DNA of 63,630 bases from Zygnema cylindricum (GCA_037447655.1 JBBHKE010002136.1:1-63630); one strand, 5' to 3'; counted from the stretch's first letter, positions 1-11,881 are shown. Numbers and translations: made by a program. The notes: generated by a model from the sequence alone, not told the origin.

Positions 1-904
1 GTCATAAAAGATCAGCGAGGGAGTAAGAGCCATGGCTGCTTAGTCTTCTCACAAAGACCTGGAGCTGAAACATACCACTTGTACCATTTTGTCTGCGGGA
101 ACCAGGATTTAGTCTTAGTATCTAACGTTCGTCAGAGAAGCCAGTAACTGTTAGCTTTATCCTTTAGTCTATATCCAGTGCTGAGATATTAAGGATGCGA
201 TAGGTATTTAAACATTAACACGTCACATAATTCATTTAACAAATTATCGCTTGGGTAATATATGGAACACTCGCAGACACACTAAAAGAAATTAGGACGC
301 ACGAAATGAAATCATACATTGAATTTCAAAGGACGGAATTAAATGTTGTCGTCGATTGAACGGCTCACAATGGAGCTGAAGCATGGGAGTGCTCATTTTA
401 CGGTTTATGGAGGAGAAGTCACCGGATGACACGTGGCAGCCTACCAGTGGACAGCACATATTGCGGAGGGAGCAATTATGGCTCACGAAGTGATAGACTT
501 TAGCGGGACGGCCATGCTGTACCATGGCCGTACAAGAAGTACACCTGCATTTGTACCTTTTTGTACTTTACATTTGTAGGATTGGTCAAATACACCAGTA
601 GTAGGGAGTTCAGGGAGGGCATTAAGACTTAGAAAAATCTTAAGTTGCTGCCTCTCTCTTAGAGCGCATCTGTACAAAAGGTCAACTTTGACCATCCATA
701 ACTCACTTGCTCAATGAAGCAAATTGCCTGATTTTTTTTGCAGCAGACTCAGGGGAGTCTTGTTTTCACAAGGGTGAAGTCAAGTTAGTCAGTTATTTGC
801 CAGGGTGGTGGAACGAGTTGTTCAAAGTGTCAAGGGGCAAGGCTATCCTAGAGGCTTCGTGTGAGCTGCCTACTCTGAGGACCTATAGAGGTCGCAGAGT
901 TGCA
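1..904 (+). repeat. Copia-A 5' LTR (left part cut by window edge)
   Basis: Matches the element's own 3' LTR (5240-5524 plus 28875-29685) and, more distantly, the LTRs of Copia-E. The right end is the step from ...GAGTTGCA to the primer-binding site at 905. The left end lies outside the window, so this flank of the element and its target-site duplication cannot be seen. Short open frames inside are LTR shadows and are not genes. Confidence 0.88.
671..693 (+). promoter_or_regulatory. Candidate LTR promoter core with paired W-box-like motifs
   Basis: A TATA-like TGTACAAAA runs into GGTCAACTTTGACC, an inverted pair of TTGACC (W-box core) with a 2-base spacer. The same block recurs in Copia-A's right LTR half at 29457-29476, where the first part is a clean TATAAAAGG, and on the other strand in the E-family LTRs at 27291-27304, 50691-50704 and 56062-56075. 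Its position about 210-230 bp before the LTR end suits a Pol II promoter core. Function is inferred only. Confidence 0.45.
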
Positions 905-1990
905 GTTTATGGGCTCACCATCAAGGGTGCCTATCTTTAGTGTAACTGGCTTCATATACTGGTAGAGTATGATGACAGGAGCTCTATGGGAAAAGAGGTT
1001 TTGGGGGATAGTGAGCGGGCGAGTGAAGCATCCATCCAGTTCAGTCATTCCTCCAAGGTTTGGGGGAAGCACGTTTAGAAGAAAAGCTGATCCAGCTCCA
1101 CCGGAGGATTCGGAGGACGGGGAAACCATTATGATGGAAAAAGGGGAAAGAATAGGAGACGATCATACTTATGGCAACACCTATAGCAACAGGTTCAACA
1201 TTCATATCACCTTTTTCGAAGAACGAGGAGAATGATATTGATACCTGGGACTATAACAATATGGCGGCAAAGCACTTCATCCTCTGCCATCTTACTCAAG
1301 GACTTGCATCTCCTCATTTGCATGTTGAAAGGGCATCCGATCTTTGGGTGGCTCTCATAAAAATATATTGAAGTGGTACGATTCAACAATAGGAATTGGC
1401 TGATAAGAAAATAAATGCATATGTATACAAAGGGGGAAAGATGTTGGATTTCTGTAATGAGCTTGTAACACTTTTCATATAACTAGAGAGTCCTTGGCAA
1501 GTAGAAACTAAAAAGGTGAAGGTTTACTGATTGCTCATGAAGTTACCAAATGATTACAAAAATATAGTTAACCGTGTGCGAACTTGCCTCACTCAACGTG
1601 GACATGAAATTATGTGGTAGGAATGATTCCCGTTCGAGAGAATACGATAGAGAGTCGGAGGGGAGGAAAGAGTGGACAAGCCTTAGCAGGCGGGATCGAT
1701 TGGAGGAACAAGGATCTAAGAAAACCGGTTGGAAACTACGAAGGGGGACACAAAAATCAGTACGTTGTGTCCTGACCAAGGGTTTAGAAGGGGCTATGTC
1801 ATTTCTGTAAGAAACCGGGGCACTATATGGCGGAGTGCTTTACGCTAACCGAACATCAGTTAAAGGAGAGGCAGATCGGTGGACCTCCAAGGGGAAATAA
1901 AAAGGCTCTTGTGACGTAGGTACATGAGGAGGAATCTGAGGACGAGGACGATGAGCTATTGTTGGATGAGGAGTTGGAGGCAAAGACCGA
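885..1990 (+). pseudogene. Copia-A gag (nucleocapsid/capsid) pseudogene
   Basis: Remains of a Ty1/copia Gag, the RNA-packaging structural protein. By alignment with Copia-H and Copia-E the original start codon lay in the LTR; here it reads ATA at 885-887. Gag segments follow in broken frames: the MMTGALWEKRFWGIVSGRVK stretch from 969, then a segment around 1255-1370 (NNMAAKHFILCHLTQGLA). A CCHC zinc knuckle lies at 1797-1838 (Cys-x2-Cys-x4-His-x4-Cys; CHFCKKPGHYMAEC). Several in-frame stops and frameshifts, for example at 1369, make it non-functional. An acidic linker (EEESEDEDDELLLDEEL) leads into the protease. Confidence 0.85.
905..919 (+). other. Copia-A primer-binding site (tRNA-iMet anticodon type, degenerate)
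   Basis: Directly after the LTR stands GTTTATGGGCTCACC, two mismatches from GGTTATGGGCCCACC, the complement of the plant tRNA-iMet anticodon stem-loop. The better preserved copies in Copia-E and Copia-H make the assignment secure. Confidence 0.75.
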
Positions 1991-4900
1991 GGTCAACATT
2001 CCGCGAAAGCATAAATGTGCTTTCGAAGGATTGAAAGGTGAAGGGGGTAGGATTGTGGACTCAAGTGCCTCCATGCACATGTGTAAGGAAAAACACATGT
2101 TCACAAATATGAGAAAGATTCCCACCGTAGAAATAGAGTATGGGGATGGGAGGGTAGTCACTAATACTTTGGTAAGATCAGTAGATTTGAAAGTCTTACT
2201 GGAGGGAAAGACATCCATAGTCACATTCTCTAATGTTTTGTTTATTCATGAGTTAAACAAAAACCTCATCTCAACATCTATGTTAGAAGCACTAGGAAAG
2301 GGAACCTTTACTGCAAGTTTTGAGGAGGAAGTTTGCTGAAAACGGTAGCCAATGGATGTTTAGGCTGATTTTAAGCAATGAAAACAAAAAGCTTTATTAT
2401 TCTGGTGTTCATGATATAACGTTGTGGCATAATAGGCTTAGGCATGTGCATTTAGATAAGTTAAAAGAAATGAAAAAGATTGGAGTAGTGGAAGGGATTC
2501 AGTTTGGAGAAAGTGAGAGTCTAAGTGACTGTTGTGGATGTGCTCAAGGTAAGGCACACAGGTTACCCTTCCCAAAAGTGGTTATTTATAAAGGAGAAAA
2601 AATGTTAGATTTGGTACACACTGATATTTGGGAACCTGCTAAGGTGCCCTCACCCGGAGGTTAGAGGTTTATAATGACTATCACTGATGATAGGTCTCGG
2701 TATTCAAAAGTGTATTTTCTGAAAAATATATCAGAGGCTCCATAGATTTTTAAGGAATATAAAGCTTGGAGTGAGAAACTCCATGAAACTACTATTAAGA
2801 GAGTTATAAGTGATAATGGGGGAGATATTACCTAAAATCAGTTTGTGGATTTTTTGATAGAAGATAGAGTACAACACCAAAAGACAGTTTCTGAAAATCC
2901 TAAGCAGAATGGTGTAGCCGAGAGGTTAAATAGGACACTAAGTGATAGTGCCAAAAGTATGCTATCGGATAAGAAGATAGGAAAGAGATTCTGGGCCGAA
3001 GCAATGAACTGTGCAAATTATCTCAAAAATAGAGTTCTTACTTCCGCAATAAAACGACAAACACCTTATGAGAAATGGAACGGCCGAAAACCAAATATTT
3101 CACACTTAAAGGATTTCGGTAGTCAAGTGTTTAGTGTGGACAGAGATCGGTCAAATTGGCAGTTAGATCCGAAAAAAAAACCTAGATATCTGCTAGGATA
3201 TGATGAAGATGTAAAAGGGCATAAGGTCTATGATCTTAAGAGAGAAGATATAATTCTAGTGAAGCATCTAGTGGTAATGGATAAAGGGAAATCTATAAAT
3301 CCCTTCAAGTATACAAAGTCAGTCAAAATCATATTTGAGTCCGAAAATTCTGATGACTTTGAGCTCCCCAATTATCCACGTTTCCAAAAAGATGGTGATG
3401 TTGCAGGTACAAATAAGACGAAAAAGGAACAAACATTAGAACCTCAAGAGACACCTCGACTAGAAGCGGAAGACGTGGTGGAAATTGAACCGGAACCAAG
3501 GGAGAGGGGAGAAGGTGAAACTATTAGAAGGAATCCACAAAAGCCATCTATACCAGCAGCAGATTTTGAGAGAGAAAGGAGAAGCACCAAAAGGCTGCAG
3601 GAAAATCAAGTCTACAACAAGGTAACCAGATTATTTTACCCAAATGAACCTCAGACTTACAAAGAGGCGATGAACTGTTCGGAGAAAAACCGATGGAAAA
3701 CAGTCATCAACGAGGAAATGGCCTAAATCATGGCGGCCGATACTTAGGATTTGGTGGACTGTCCAGCTGACCGAAAGCCGATAGGGTGTAAGTGAATTTT
3801 CAAGTTAAAACTGAACCCGAATAACACCATTTAGCGTTTCAAAGCCTGGTTAGTGGCCAAAGGATTTACTCATAAAAAGGGAATCGACTACGAGGAAACT
3901 TTTGCTCTGGTTGTTAGATTTCCCTCCATCCGTATCCTTCTCAGTCTGGCGGCAGCAAAAGACGTGGAAGTGCACCAGATAGATAACAAACAACTTTCCT
4001 CCATGGAGAGCTGGAAGAGGAGATTTGCATAGGACAATGCGAAGGATTTGTGGAACAAAGAGAGGAGAGCAAAGTATGTCGGCTGATCAAATCTCTCTAT
4101 GGCATGAAACAGGCGCCTCCACAATAGAACGAGAAGCTTGATGAGTTTTTAACCAGTCTAGGATATATACGGATTAGCTCAGATAATTCAATTTACCTGT
4201 TAGAAAATGAGGAAGGTATTATTTTTATTGCAATCTATGTCGATGATTTGTTTGTTTTAAGTAAATCCATGGATAAAATTAATAAACTGAAAACGGATCT
4301 AAAAAGCAGATTTGAGATGAATGATATAGGGGCGGCAAGATATATTTTGGGAATTCAGGTAGAGAGAGACAGAGATAGAAAGATAATCAGACTAACTCAT
4401 AAATGGCCATTGGGAACATGTTGAAAAAGTTTCAAATGGACAATGCCAATAGTTGTTCAACTCCAATGGAGCTAAAGAAGGGAAGTGAGGGGAGTGTGGG
4501 AGGAGTTTTAGTTTTGGATGAGAAAGTAAGTCCTGAAGAGAAAAAGTTCATGTAGACTATGTGTTACAAACAAGTAGTGGGCAGTCTTATTTATTTTATG
4601 AATTGTACTCGGCCGGATTTGGCGGCAGCTATAGGAGTGTTGAGTAGGAGACTTAATGCTCCCACTAAAAGAGATAAGGAGGCAAATAAGAGAGTCTTTA
4701 GATATGTTGTAGGGACTAGGGATCTATGGTTGCATTTGGGTGGGGACAATACTCACATCACCACTTGAAGTTATGGCAGTTATGGGGATAATCCTATGAG
4801 GAGATTTACTTCTAGATATGTATTGTAGGTGGGTGATAGGGCTTGCTGCTAGAGTAGCAAATAGCAAAAAGTTGTTTATAAGTCCATCATGAAGGCTGAG

Positions 4901-5224
4901 TATATGGCTTTTTGCTATGCTGTAAAAGAATTGATGTGGGTGAAGTCTTTGCTTGGTAAGCTTGGTCATCTTGAGAGTGGTGTGCAGAAAATCTTTTGTG
5001 ATAATCAGACAGCCATTGCTTTTGCTGCCAATCCCAAACACCACTTCAAAGCCAAACACATGGATGTTAGGCTCAGTTTTGTTAGAGAGAAAGTAGAGAA
5101 TAAAATAATCAGTTTAGAATACAGACCAAATAGTGGATGGTAGGGGATATGATGACCAAACTTGTTCCTTCTCCTAAATTAAATTTTTGTAGGGAGAAGG
5201 GTGGTCTTAAATTTAAAAGTGACT
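1991..5224 (+). pseudogene. Copia-A pol (protease-integrase-RT-RNase H) pseudogene
   Basis: Degenerate Ty1/copia Pol in the order PR-INT-RT-RH, which separates copia from gypsy. The protease region has DSSASMHMC where DTGA-type residues are expected (about 2056). The integrase zinc-binding part (LWHNRLRHVH ... CCGCAQGK, 2424-2550) is followed by a core with TDIW, SDNGG and GVAERLNRT as the D, D, E positions (2620-2945). RT keeps YVDD at 4236-4247. RNase H covers 4559-5143, with FCDNQTAIA. Stops are frequent (2662, 2833, 3724, 3745 and others), several at Trp codons, such as TGG to TGA in the ITTW motif at 4766. Cannot encode a working polyprotein. Confidence 0.9.
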
Positions 5225-5239
5225 AAAAAATAAGCAAAG

Positions 5240-5524
5240 TGTAGAGATTAATGGTTTTAGTTCGGTATTTTCTAGGTCTAAAAGGTGTAAAATAAAAATA
5301 GCAAAGAAGTAAAGGCACACTGCCTCTCACTCCTCTCTCAAGTCCCCTCACTTGTCGCAGTCACTGAAGACTAGAGAGGGAGTTAGAGCCATGGCTGCCT
5401 AGTCTTCTCAGTGAGACAAGGAGCTGAAAAAGACCACTTGTACCAAAATAGCTACCAACCAAGATTTGATCCTGGTACCTACCGTCGTAAGAGTAGCCGG
5501 TAGCCGTTAGTTTATCATATAGTC
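5240..5524 (+). repeat. Copia-A 3' LTR, left part
   Basis: The LTR starts TGTAGAGATTAATGG after the purine-rich AAAATAAGCAAAG. It matches the E-family LTR start and runs until ATAGTC at 5524, where Gypsy-C begins. The LTR resumes at 28875. Confidence 0.88.
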
Positions 5525-6564
5525 TGTCATGCCGCATCGTATCGGCACATAATTATTGAATATAGTATCGTGAATTATAAACTAATCTGTCATGTCGCAT
5601 CGTATCGGCACATAATTGTTGAATATGGTATCGTGAATTATGAACTGTCGCCACGCTAATTTTGTTTGGTGGTTAAATTTGGTTGCGCGCAGGTACGAAT
5701 GCATACGTTTGAAGTGTAACCGCCGTGAATTACGTGGAGGTACGGCATTGAACGGTCATAAGAGCAACGACGACAGTACCTACACACAACATACGATTTC
5801 GAATTGTTGGCCACGCACCCGGATTCGTTGTAATTTAAGTCGTGAACCCTTGGAGGTTCGCGCATTTCCATGTAGATTAGGAAGGGTTTTAATCCGTGGA
5901 CCGTGAATTTTGTAACGTAGTTATACGATACAAGTCGCCTATTGGCCAAGACCTAAAGTAGGTGCAAATCGTACATATTATGCTCTCACGCTATTTGTAA
6001 GTTGAAGTTAGTCATAGGTTAGTACTTAGTCAGAATAGTTAGTTCTGTACTCTCATAATTCAGAGTACAGGAATTCGTTTTAGGAGAATTTTCGTAGTCT
6101 TTTCTATTTTATCTTTTTCCTTAGTGTACTGTACGAATTATCCAAGCTTTTTTTGAGGCGTTTCGTGCCTGCACCTTGTTAGCGCCTAGTTTTTATCCTC
6201 AGTATCATACTTTCTTGTAAAATTCCTAAAATGTAATTCACTTGGCTTACGCCAAGGTCCGCAAGGTTTACCTTCATCAAACTCTTTTGGTATGGATTCT
6301 GCCATTGCCAACTTTCTCAGGCTGTGTCTGAACCCTTGTGAATGTATTATGTGTATTACGGTTTGACATTCTATTTGGCATCTCTGTCGCCTTTTCCTGC
6401 AATTTATTTATGGCTGGCTGAAATTCGGTTATCTCGAATTCAGATTTTTATTGTTGGTTTGTGGTATCTTCATTTGCTTGTTTATTTTATTTATTTAAAA
6501 TATTAAACCTAACTCCAGTAAGGGATACATTCAGACCGAGGAGCCTAGTGGCTACCCATCAGCA
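5525..6564 (+). repeat. Gypsy-C 5' LTR (lacks first 168 bp)
   Basis: Matches 26588-28706 (minus the solo LTR there) from TGTCATGCCGC to CATCAGCA/CATCGGTA. The first roughly 62 bp are tandemly duplicated here (5525 and 5588) but not in the 3' copy. Similarity ends at ...CATCAGCATA. Compared with the 3' LTR, which begins TGGATCTCTC at 26418, this copy misses its first 168 bp. Confidence 0.75.
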
Positions 6565-8148
6565 TAATATTCTTGTACTCTAAAATTATCATTTTCCTCT
6601 CTCTTTTGTTTATTATATTTCATTTTCAATTTTCTTATGTAAAAATAAAATAAAAATTATCTTTCAATTTCAGTTTTTTATTTTCAGTCTGTCTGTTTCA
6701 ATCCAATCCAGCTTCACTTTTCAGTTTCAATTTTGTTTCTCAGTTTGGTTTGAAGAACCAAAATAATTAAATATATATATATACATTATTATTAAAATCT
6801 ATACTTTCAATTCGCAGTTTACCGTCCCCAATTTTTATAGGCAGTTTTATCTTTTTGATCCATTTACTCTTTCTACATGTATGTTTCCTTTTCCAGTTTT
6901 AACTTTTTTTTCAATTTTCTTTTGGAAATATATATATATATATATATATATATACAACATTTTGTTTCATCATTCGCTTTAAAACCCTAAAATATCTTTG
7001 TTTTCCGCTTTGTGGTCTGTCCTGAAATTGTCAAAGATTGCGAATCTCTTAGTCTATCTTGGTTTCATTAAGTTTTTCAGTTACCGTTGTTTTTAAATCT
7101 TACACTTCAACTTTTATTTGATTGAGATTAGACCTAGGTAATTATTTTAGTTGGGACATTTTCAGTTAGAGGTTTTCCTTTGTATACTCATTTGGCCATT
7201 GTTCTCTTTTATTTCTTGTGGAAGGTTTTTATCAATTAGATTTCTTAGCGAGTGGTGATCGTGGATCAGATTGGAAAAGGAAGCTCTGCAAAACTCTAGC
7301 TGTAGCGATCAGCTGCAGTTCACTTTTGACAATCACCAGATTGTTAAAAGTGTTATTTAAGTATCAGAATGCCTTGCGGGTGCAAGAGCATGTTAAGATA
7401 GTTGGCTCATCTTTAGAGGGACAAGATTGGAGTGGATTTGCTCGAATCCACTCATATTGAGCATTGCATTTTTCTAGCTTTCCATGCTTGCAATCTGGCC
7501 GTGAGTGGCCTTGACTGAGTTTGTTTTGTTTGGTGTGGGGTTTCTTCCTTAGATCTTGCCGTTGGTGGCATTGTTTAGTTCCTTAGTGGATTGTGCCGCT
7601 GTAGATCTGAACTTGTGAGTGCTTGGATAGTAAGTTATCTGCCTTTATAGATCTGGCCCTTTGGCCTTGCCCTCTTGTTTGTAGGGTAGAAGGCTTCGGT
7701 AACACGACTTTTTGATAGATGTGGCCATCGATGCCTGGTTAGAGACTATGTGGTTGATTAGATGCCTCTGTGGTGTGGCTTGGCAATTGAAGCATCTCGG
7801 ATAGGACAGGCTTGGCAATTGAAGCATCTCGGATAGGATGTATCGGCTACCGGGTCGTCATTCGGTTTGTCTTTTTTATGCCCATTGATTGGGATAATCT
7901 TTATTATCCTTCCGGAACTACTCGATCGTTGGCCCCTTTTAGGCCCACGGAATCAGAACCATCAGACTTACCTGGTCTTTTAGATCATCCTTCCTCGGTT
8001 ATCTCGCGTCACATTTCTCTGTCAGTCCAATAGTTTCTCACTTCAGTCTCATTCTCTCACTTCAGTCTCTTCTTTATCATCAGTCTCTTCCACACCTTTC
8101 AAGGAAGAGTCTGACCACAATCCCCTTGAAGGGGCGAATTTTGATTCG
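6565..8148 (+). other. Gypsy-C 5' leader, no gene recognised
   Basis: An AT- and pyrimidine-rich stretch with a short TATATA run (6929-6953) between the LTR and gag. I see no recognisable primer-binding site after 6564: TAATATTCTTGTAC matches no tRNA end known to me. The 80-codon frame at 7218-7460 has no family features. A 26-bp near-duplicate (CTTGGCAATTGAAGCATCTC) occurs at 7779 and 7810. Confidence 0.5.
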
Positions 8149-8361
8149 TTGTCTTTCTGGTTTCCACTAACCTCACATCCAGTATTAGCCTCACTTAATC
8201 CATTAGTGGACAGGGCTTCCACATCAGAAGGAGGTGGTCAGCTTCATTTTTTTTTTTCAGGAATGAAAGACACTATGCCTCTATCTCATTTTCGTATGCT
8301 ATTTGATACCGAAATGCGCGACCTTGCATTCTGGAACGAAGATCGGTTTGACCTGCGGGTC

Positions 8362-8511
8362 GCTTTCTCTCTTTTAGGCCGTTACCTCCGCGGTTCGGCC
8401 ATTACTCTTTATTCTCGCAAATATGATTTCGTACTTGCTTTCTCTCTTTTAGGCCGTTACCTCCGCGGTTCGGCCATCACTCTTTATTTTCGCAAATATG
8501 ATTTCGTACTT
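8362..8511 (+). repeat. 75-bp tandem duplication in Gypsy-C gag
   Basis: Two copies (8362-8436, 8437-8511) of a segment starting GCTTTCTCTCTTTTAGGCC, differing at a few bases. The unit is 25 codons, so the frame is kept. Confidence 0.9.
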
Positions 8512-8604
8512 GCGATGACAGAGTTCTCTCCAGCTTTTGGTGGGAGTCATGCTATTATATGACAACCAAAAATTCCCTATCAACCGACTATTCCGAGAGT
8601 CCTT

Positions 8605-8766
8605 GATGCTCACGGCGATGTTATTACGGCAGCAGTTGGGGAAATACCGCATCAGTCTTTGATGCTCACGGCGATCTTATTACGGCACCAGTTGGGGAAA
8701 TACCGCATCTTTCGTTGATGCTCACGGCGATGTTATTACGGCAGCAGTTGGGGAAATACCGCATCA
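8605..8766 (+). repeat. 56-bp tandem triplication in Gypsy-C gag
   Basis: Three copies starting GATGCTCACGGCGAT at 8605, 8661 and 8717, each ending around GGGAAATACCGCATC. The 56-base unit shifts the reading frame. Confidence 0.9.
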
Positions 8767-9781
8767 TTTTGCTATTCCCGCACGTGCTGGAATTTCGGCA
8801 CGACAAGCAATGACAATCTCGCTACTCGATCCCTTTTCAATCATGTTTGAAATGTTTCAAGCAGCGTACCGTTTGCAAAACCCCGATCAAGTTCGAGAAT
8901 TAATGAACTTTGAACAAAAAATCGAGACAGACCGCTCCTACCATGCGTGCTCGTATGGAAGCACTTCGAGAAGCATTGCCAAAATTAATGTCAGATGGTG
9001 AAGCTGTCCAGAAATTCGTAGGACAGTTTCCAAATTAGTCGAAGAAAATAATCTTGGGTCACCTGACTCAAACATACAGCTTGAAGTTCACTTTTGACCA
9101 AGCCGCCCAACATGCTGTAGAATATGAAATGCAAAATTGCTGGTGGGAAGCCCATGACCGTCCTAAAGCAATCCTGAAAGAACTAATTGTTCCACTATAA
9201 AACAATCTTTGGCCTAATAACCGGCCTCCTAAGGTCCTAGCCATGAGAACTCCACTAGTTACTCCCGAAAATAGACTATGTTTCCGTTGTGGGAAAACGG
9301 TACACGATGCCCAAATGTGTCCAGACAAAACTGCTACCTCTACACATTGCAAGAAAACATGCCATTGCGTCTATCGATGTCATATAAAAAACCCATAATT
9401 TTCCTATCAGAACCAAACTAAGAGTGGTGGCATTCGCGGTCGATTCGCAAAACCAGTTCAACCGGTTAAAGAACTAGAGAAGGACACCACTCTACCTAAG
9501 GTATCTTGAAGAGAGAGAGAGAACGGTTGGAAATGCAAAGGCAAATGTCGGCCATGATGAACGAACAATTTGCAGCCTTCATGACTCTAATGAAGCCCCA
9601 ATTTACGGGCATGGCTTGCACCTTAGTACAAATGCCCACGTTGGCGGGTTCAATCTTACGGGATTTCACTGTCTAACAACGAGCGTCTATGTTCGATAAA
9701 GGTTCAACCCATCACAACTGTGACGACAAAACTCCTAATACACGCATTCCATTGTTATTTACTACATAACCTTCTCCTCCC

Positions 9782-10339
9782 TTGCCTGAAACCGCTTCAG
9801 CTATTAGAGCTGAAGCTCTCAACATAGTGGATCGAACAATACACGAGGCACATCGCGTGAAAGAACGCTTGTGCATCCTGTCCACTATGATTTCTAACAC
9901 TCCAACCCTCTCCTCTACCCCCGATAGCTCACTTGCTGTTGCCGCTTTACGAGCACTAAAGCTGATCAAAAATCTTGGGGTTGTTCAACATATTTCCGTA
10001 GAGCGAAAAACACTCGATCCCCGTATCATTTTTTTCGATAACGGAAAGGGTTCATTGTTGATTAATGGTGTAGCCCCTTCCCTTCCCTTTATGGTTACGG
10101 GTGCAAAGCCAGTTATATTGGGATCTAGCTTTGCACTCGAGCTTGGTCTTACTCCGCACAAACTTGAACCCACCTCTACTCGCTTGTTAACGTCAGCGGG
10201 TACAACCGAGCCAGTCCTCGGAATCACTGAGGAATTGCTCGTCTTCCGGTTCCTGAATGGAATGGTCACAGATTTTTCAGAGGTCTTAGCTCTCACCTTG
10301 GTCAGTAAATGTAGTGACTATGAATGCTTAGTGGGATAA
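9782..10339 (+). pseudogene. Gypsy-C aspartic protease (retropepsin) pseudogene
   Basis: Retropepsin domain that would cut the polyprotein. The segment LLINGVAPSLPFMVTGAKPV (10056-10115) has the usual strand before the active site, but the catalytic Asp of the D-T/S-G triad is Val (VTGA). LGSSFALELGL follows, as is usual for gypsy proteases, and the later GITEELLVFRF fits the second half. The frame stops at 10337, shortly before the methyltransferase section. The upstream part (SAIRAEALNIVDRTIHEAHR, about 9797) is a linker of unknown role. The lost Asp and the terminal stop make it inactive. Confidence 0.75.
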
Positions 10340-10372
10340 AACGTTATATTTCGTGTAGGGGGTGAAGTTGAC

Positions 10373-11837
10373 ATGCATGACCACACATTTTCGTATAGGC
10401 CCACTAACTACCAAGAACGCAAAATTTGCCTCCCACTAATTTGCGATAGGAAACCTATGTTTGTCATGGCACATTCGGCAACCATTGTACCCGCTTTTTC
10501 AGGCAATTTGGTGGGAGTTGAAATATTTCGTTCACTCTCGGCGGAAGAAATTATGCCCGATAGTTCTTCTTTTCCCGAAATTTTCAGTAATCCCAGATTC
10601 TTGATAGATACGAGGGAATTTGACCGTATGTATAACCAAACCTTGTCGATTTTGCTTTCCCCGATCTCTCCCACACTTCATATGCCTACAGACTCCAAAT
10701 TTCTTCCCATCAGTTGGAATCAGGTCCAATTGAGTCCTAACTTGGATGGATTGGTGATTTTGGACCTTTTTGTTGGAATTGGCACTTCTTTCCTTTCCTG
10801 TCTGCGAAAGAGATTATTAATCCGATGTTATTATTTTGTCGAGATTGATCCTTTAGCACGGAAAGCACAACTACATCATTGTAATTTGTTGCATTCTCAA
10901 TACCCTCATTTGTTACCGAAATCCGCATATGAGCATATGCATACTGCTCTCCCATAGACAGCCGCATTGTGGGAAACCACCACTTACTAGAGATCGAGCT
11001 GATTAATCTAGTTTTCGGCGGATGGGAGTGCCAAGGAATGTCTTGGGCGCCGAAAGGCCTCGGATTGGCAGATCCTCGTACCAAATAATTTTTTGAATTG
11101 GTTTGCATCATTCATTTTTTGCAAACTTTAGCGCATCCTATGGGATATATCGTGGAAAATGTCGAAGCCTATAATGACCCAAGACCTACGATCTTGGTTG
11201 ATTACAAGAGGATAGAACAATTAATTGGCCCGCCACTCATTATTGAAGCCGCTCGCCATGGTTCCCTAGACATCGGGTTTGCTCTAAATGGACCAACCTG
11301 ATTGATATCGGTCAACTTCGTGAGGCTAATTTGTCAGACCATCCTCCTCCTACAAACATTCAAGCTGCACTTTTTCCTTTCCATAAGGTGCAAACTTACA
11401 TTCAACAGGATTGTCCCTCTAATTTCAATATCAATGTCCCTGGTCAACCTCTCAAGGTTCTTCCTACCTTAGTTTCTTATCCACACTCACATGCATTCTC
11501 TAACAACGGCCCTTGCATGCTTCGAAACATCTATACCGGTGAGCTCGAAAAGCCTACCTCTACAGAGCGAGAACACCTTATGCATTTCATCCCTGGCACT
11601 ACATCCGCTCCTGGACTTACCGAACGCCAAGGATGCACTTTATTAGGATGTGTCATGGACCCACAGTCATTGTCGTTTATTTTAGGTCTAAGGTTCACAG
11701 CGGGTTGCAATCTCAGGCACATCCGTCTCAAGCAGCTGGGGGGGGGGGATGCATCATTCACTAAATCTTTCCGTCCTACTCTCAAAGGGACCACATTTTA
11801 TTTTTTCCTCATCCCTTCTCCATTTCCACTTGTCTAG
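10373..11837 (+). pseudogene. Retroelement-encoded C5 cytosine DNA methyltransferase (broken)
   Basis: A C5 methyltransferase transfers a methyl group from S-adenosylmethionine to cytosine C5. Motifs appear in order. Motif I is LDLFVGIGTS (10759-10788) with an acidic residue in YYFVEIDP. Motif IV is FGGWECQGMS, with the catalytic Cys codon TGC at 11029-11031. The DPR-x6-FFEL block follows, then motif VI, GYIVENVEAYNDPR (ENV). Motif VIII lies around 11250-11300. The C-terminal part has LPTLVSYPHSHAF, TGELEKPTSTEREHLMHF and LLGCVMDPQSLSFILGL (motifs IX-X). The layout recalls DNMT3/DRM-type catalytic domains, though I cannot settle the subfamily. Frames change near 10950 and inside motif VIII near 11260, with a stop TAA at 11086-11088. 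It lies between protease and RT in the same orientation, so it belongs to the element. The N-terminal ~120 codons are an unassigned linker. Confidence 0.9.
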
Positions 11838-11881
11838 GAAATATCTATCAACGATTTTCTCAACCCTAGCCATATGTCTTG

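Larger units (their letters stand above)
8149..9500 (+). pseudogene. Gypsy-C gag pseudogene with CCHC zinc knuckle
   Basis: A broken retroviral-type Gag. The N-terminal part around 8279-8440 looks like a gypsy capsid (LSHFRMLFDTEMRDLAFWNE). The middle part around 8790-8920 reads RAGISARQAM ... FQAAYRLQNPDQVRELMNFE. A zinc knuckle stands at 9279-9320 (CFRCGKTVHDAQMC, Cys-x2-Cys-x4-His-x4-Cys), followed by a degenerate second one (CKKTCHCVYRC). Two tandem repeat expansions (75 bp x2 and 56 bp x3) interrupt the frame; the 56-bp unit is not a multiple of three. Many stops. The exact start is unknown; 8149 is simply the first ATG of the long frame. Confidence 0.7.
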
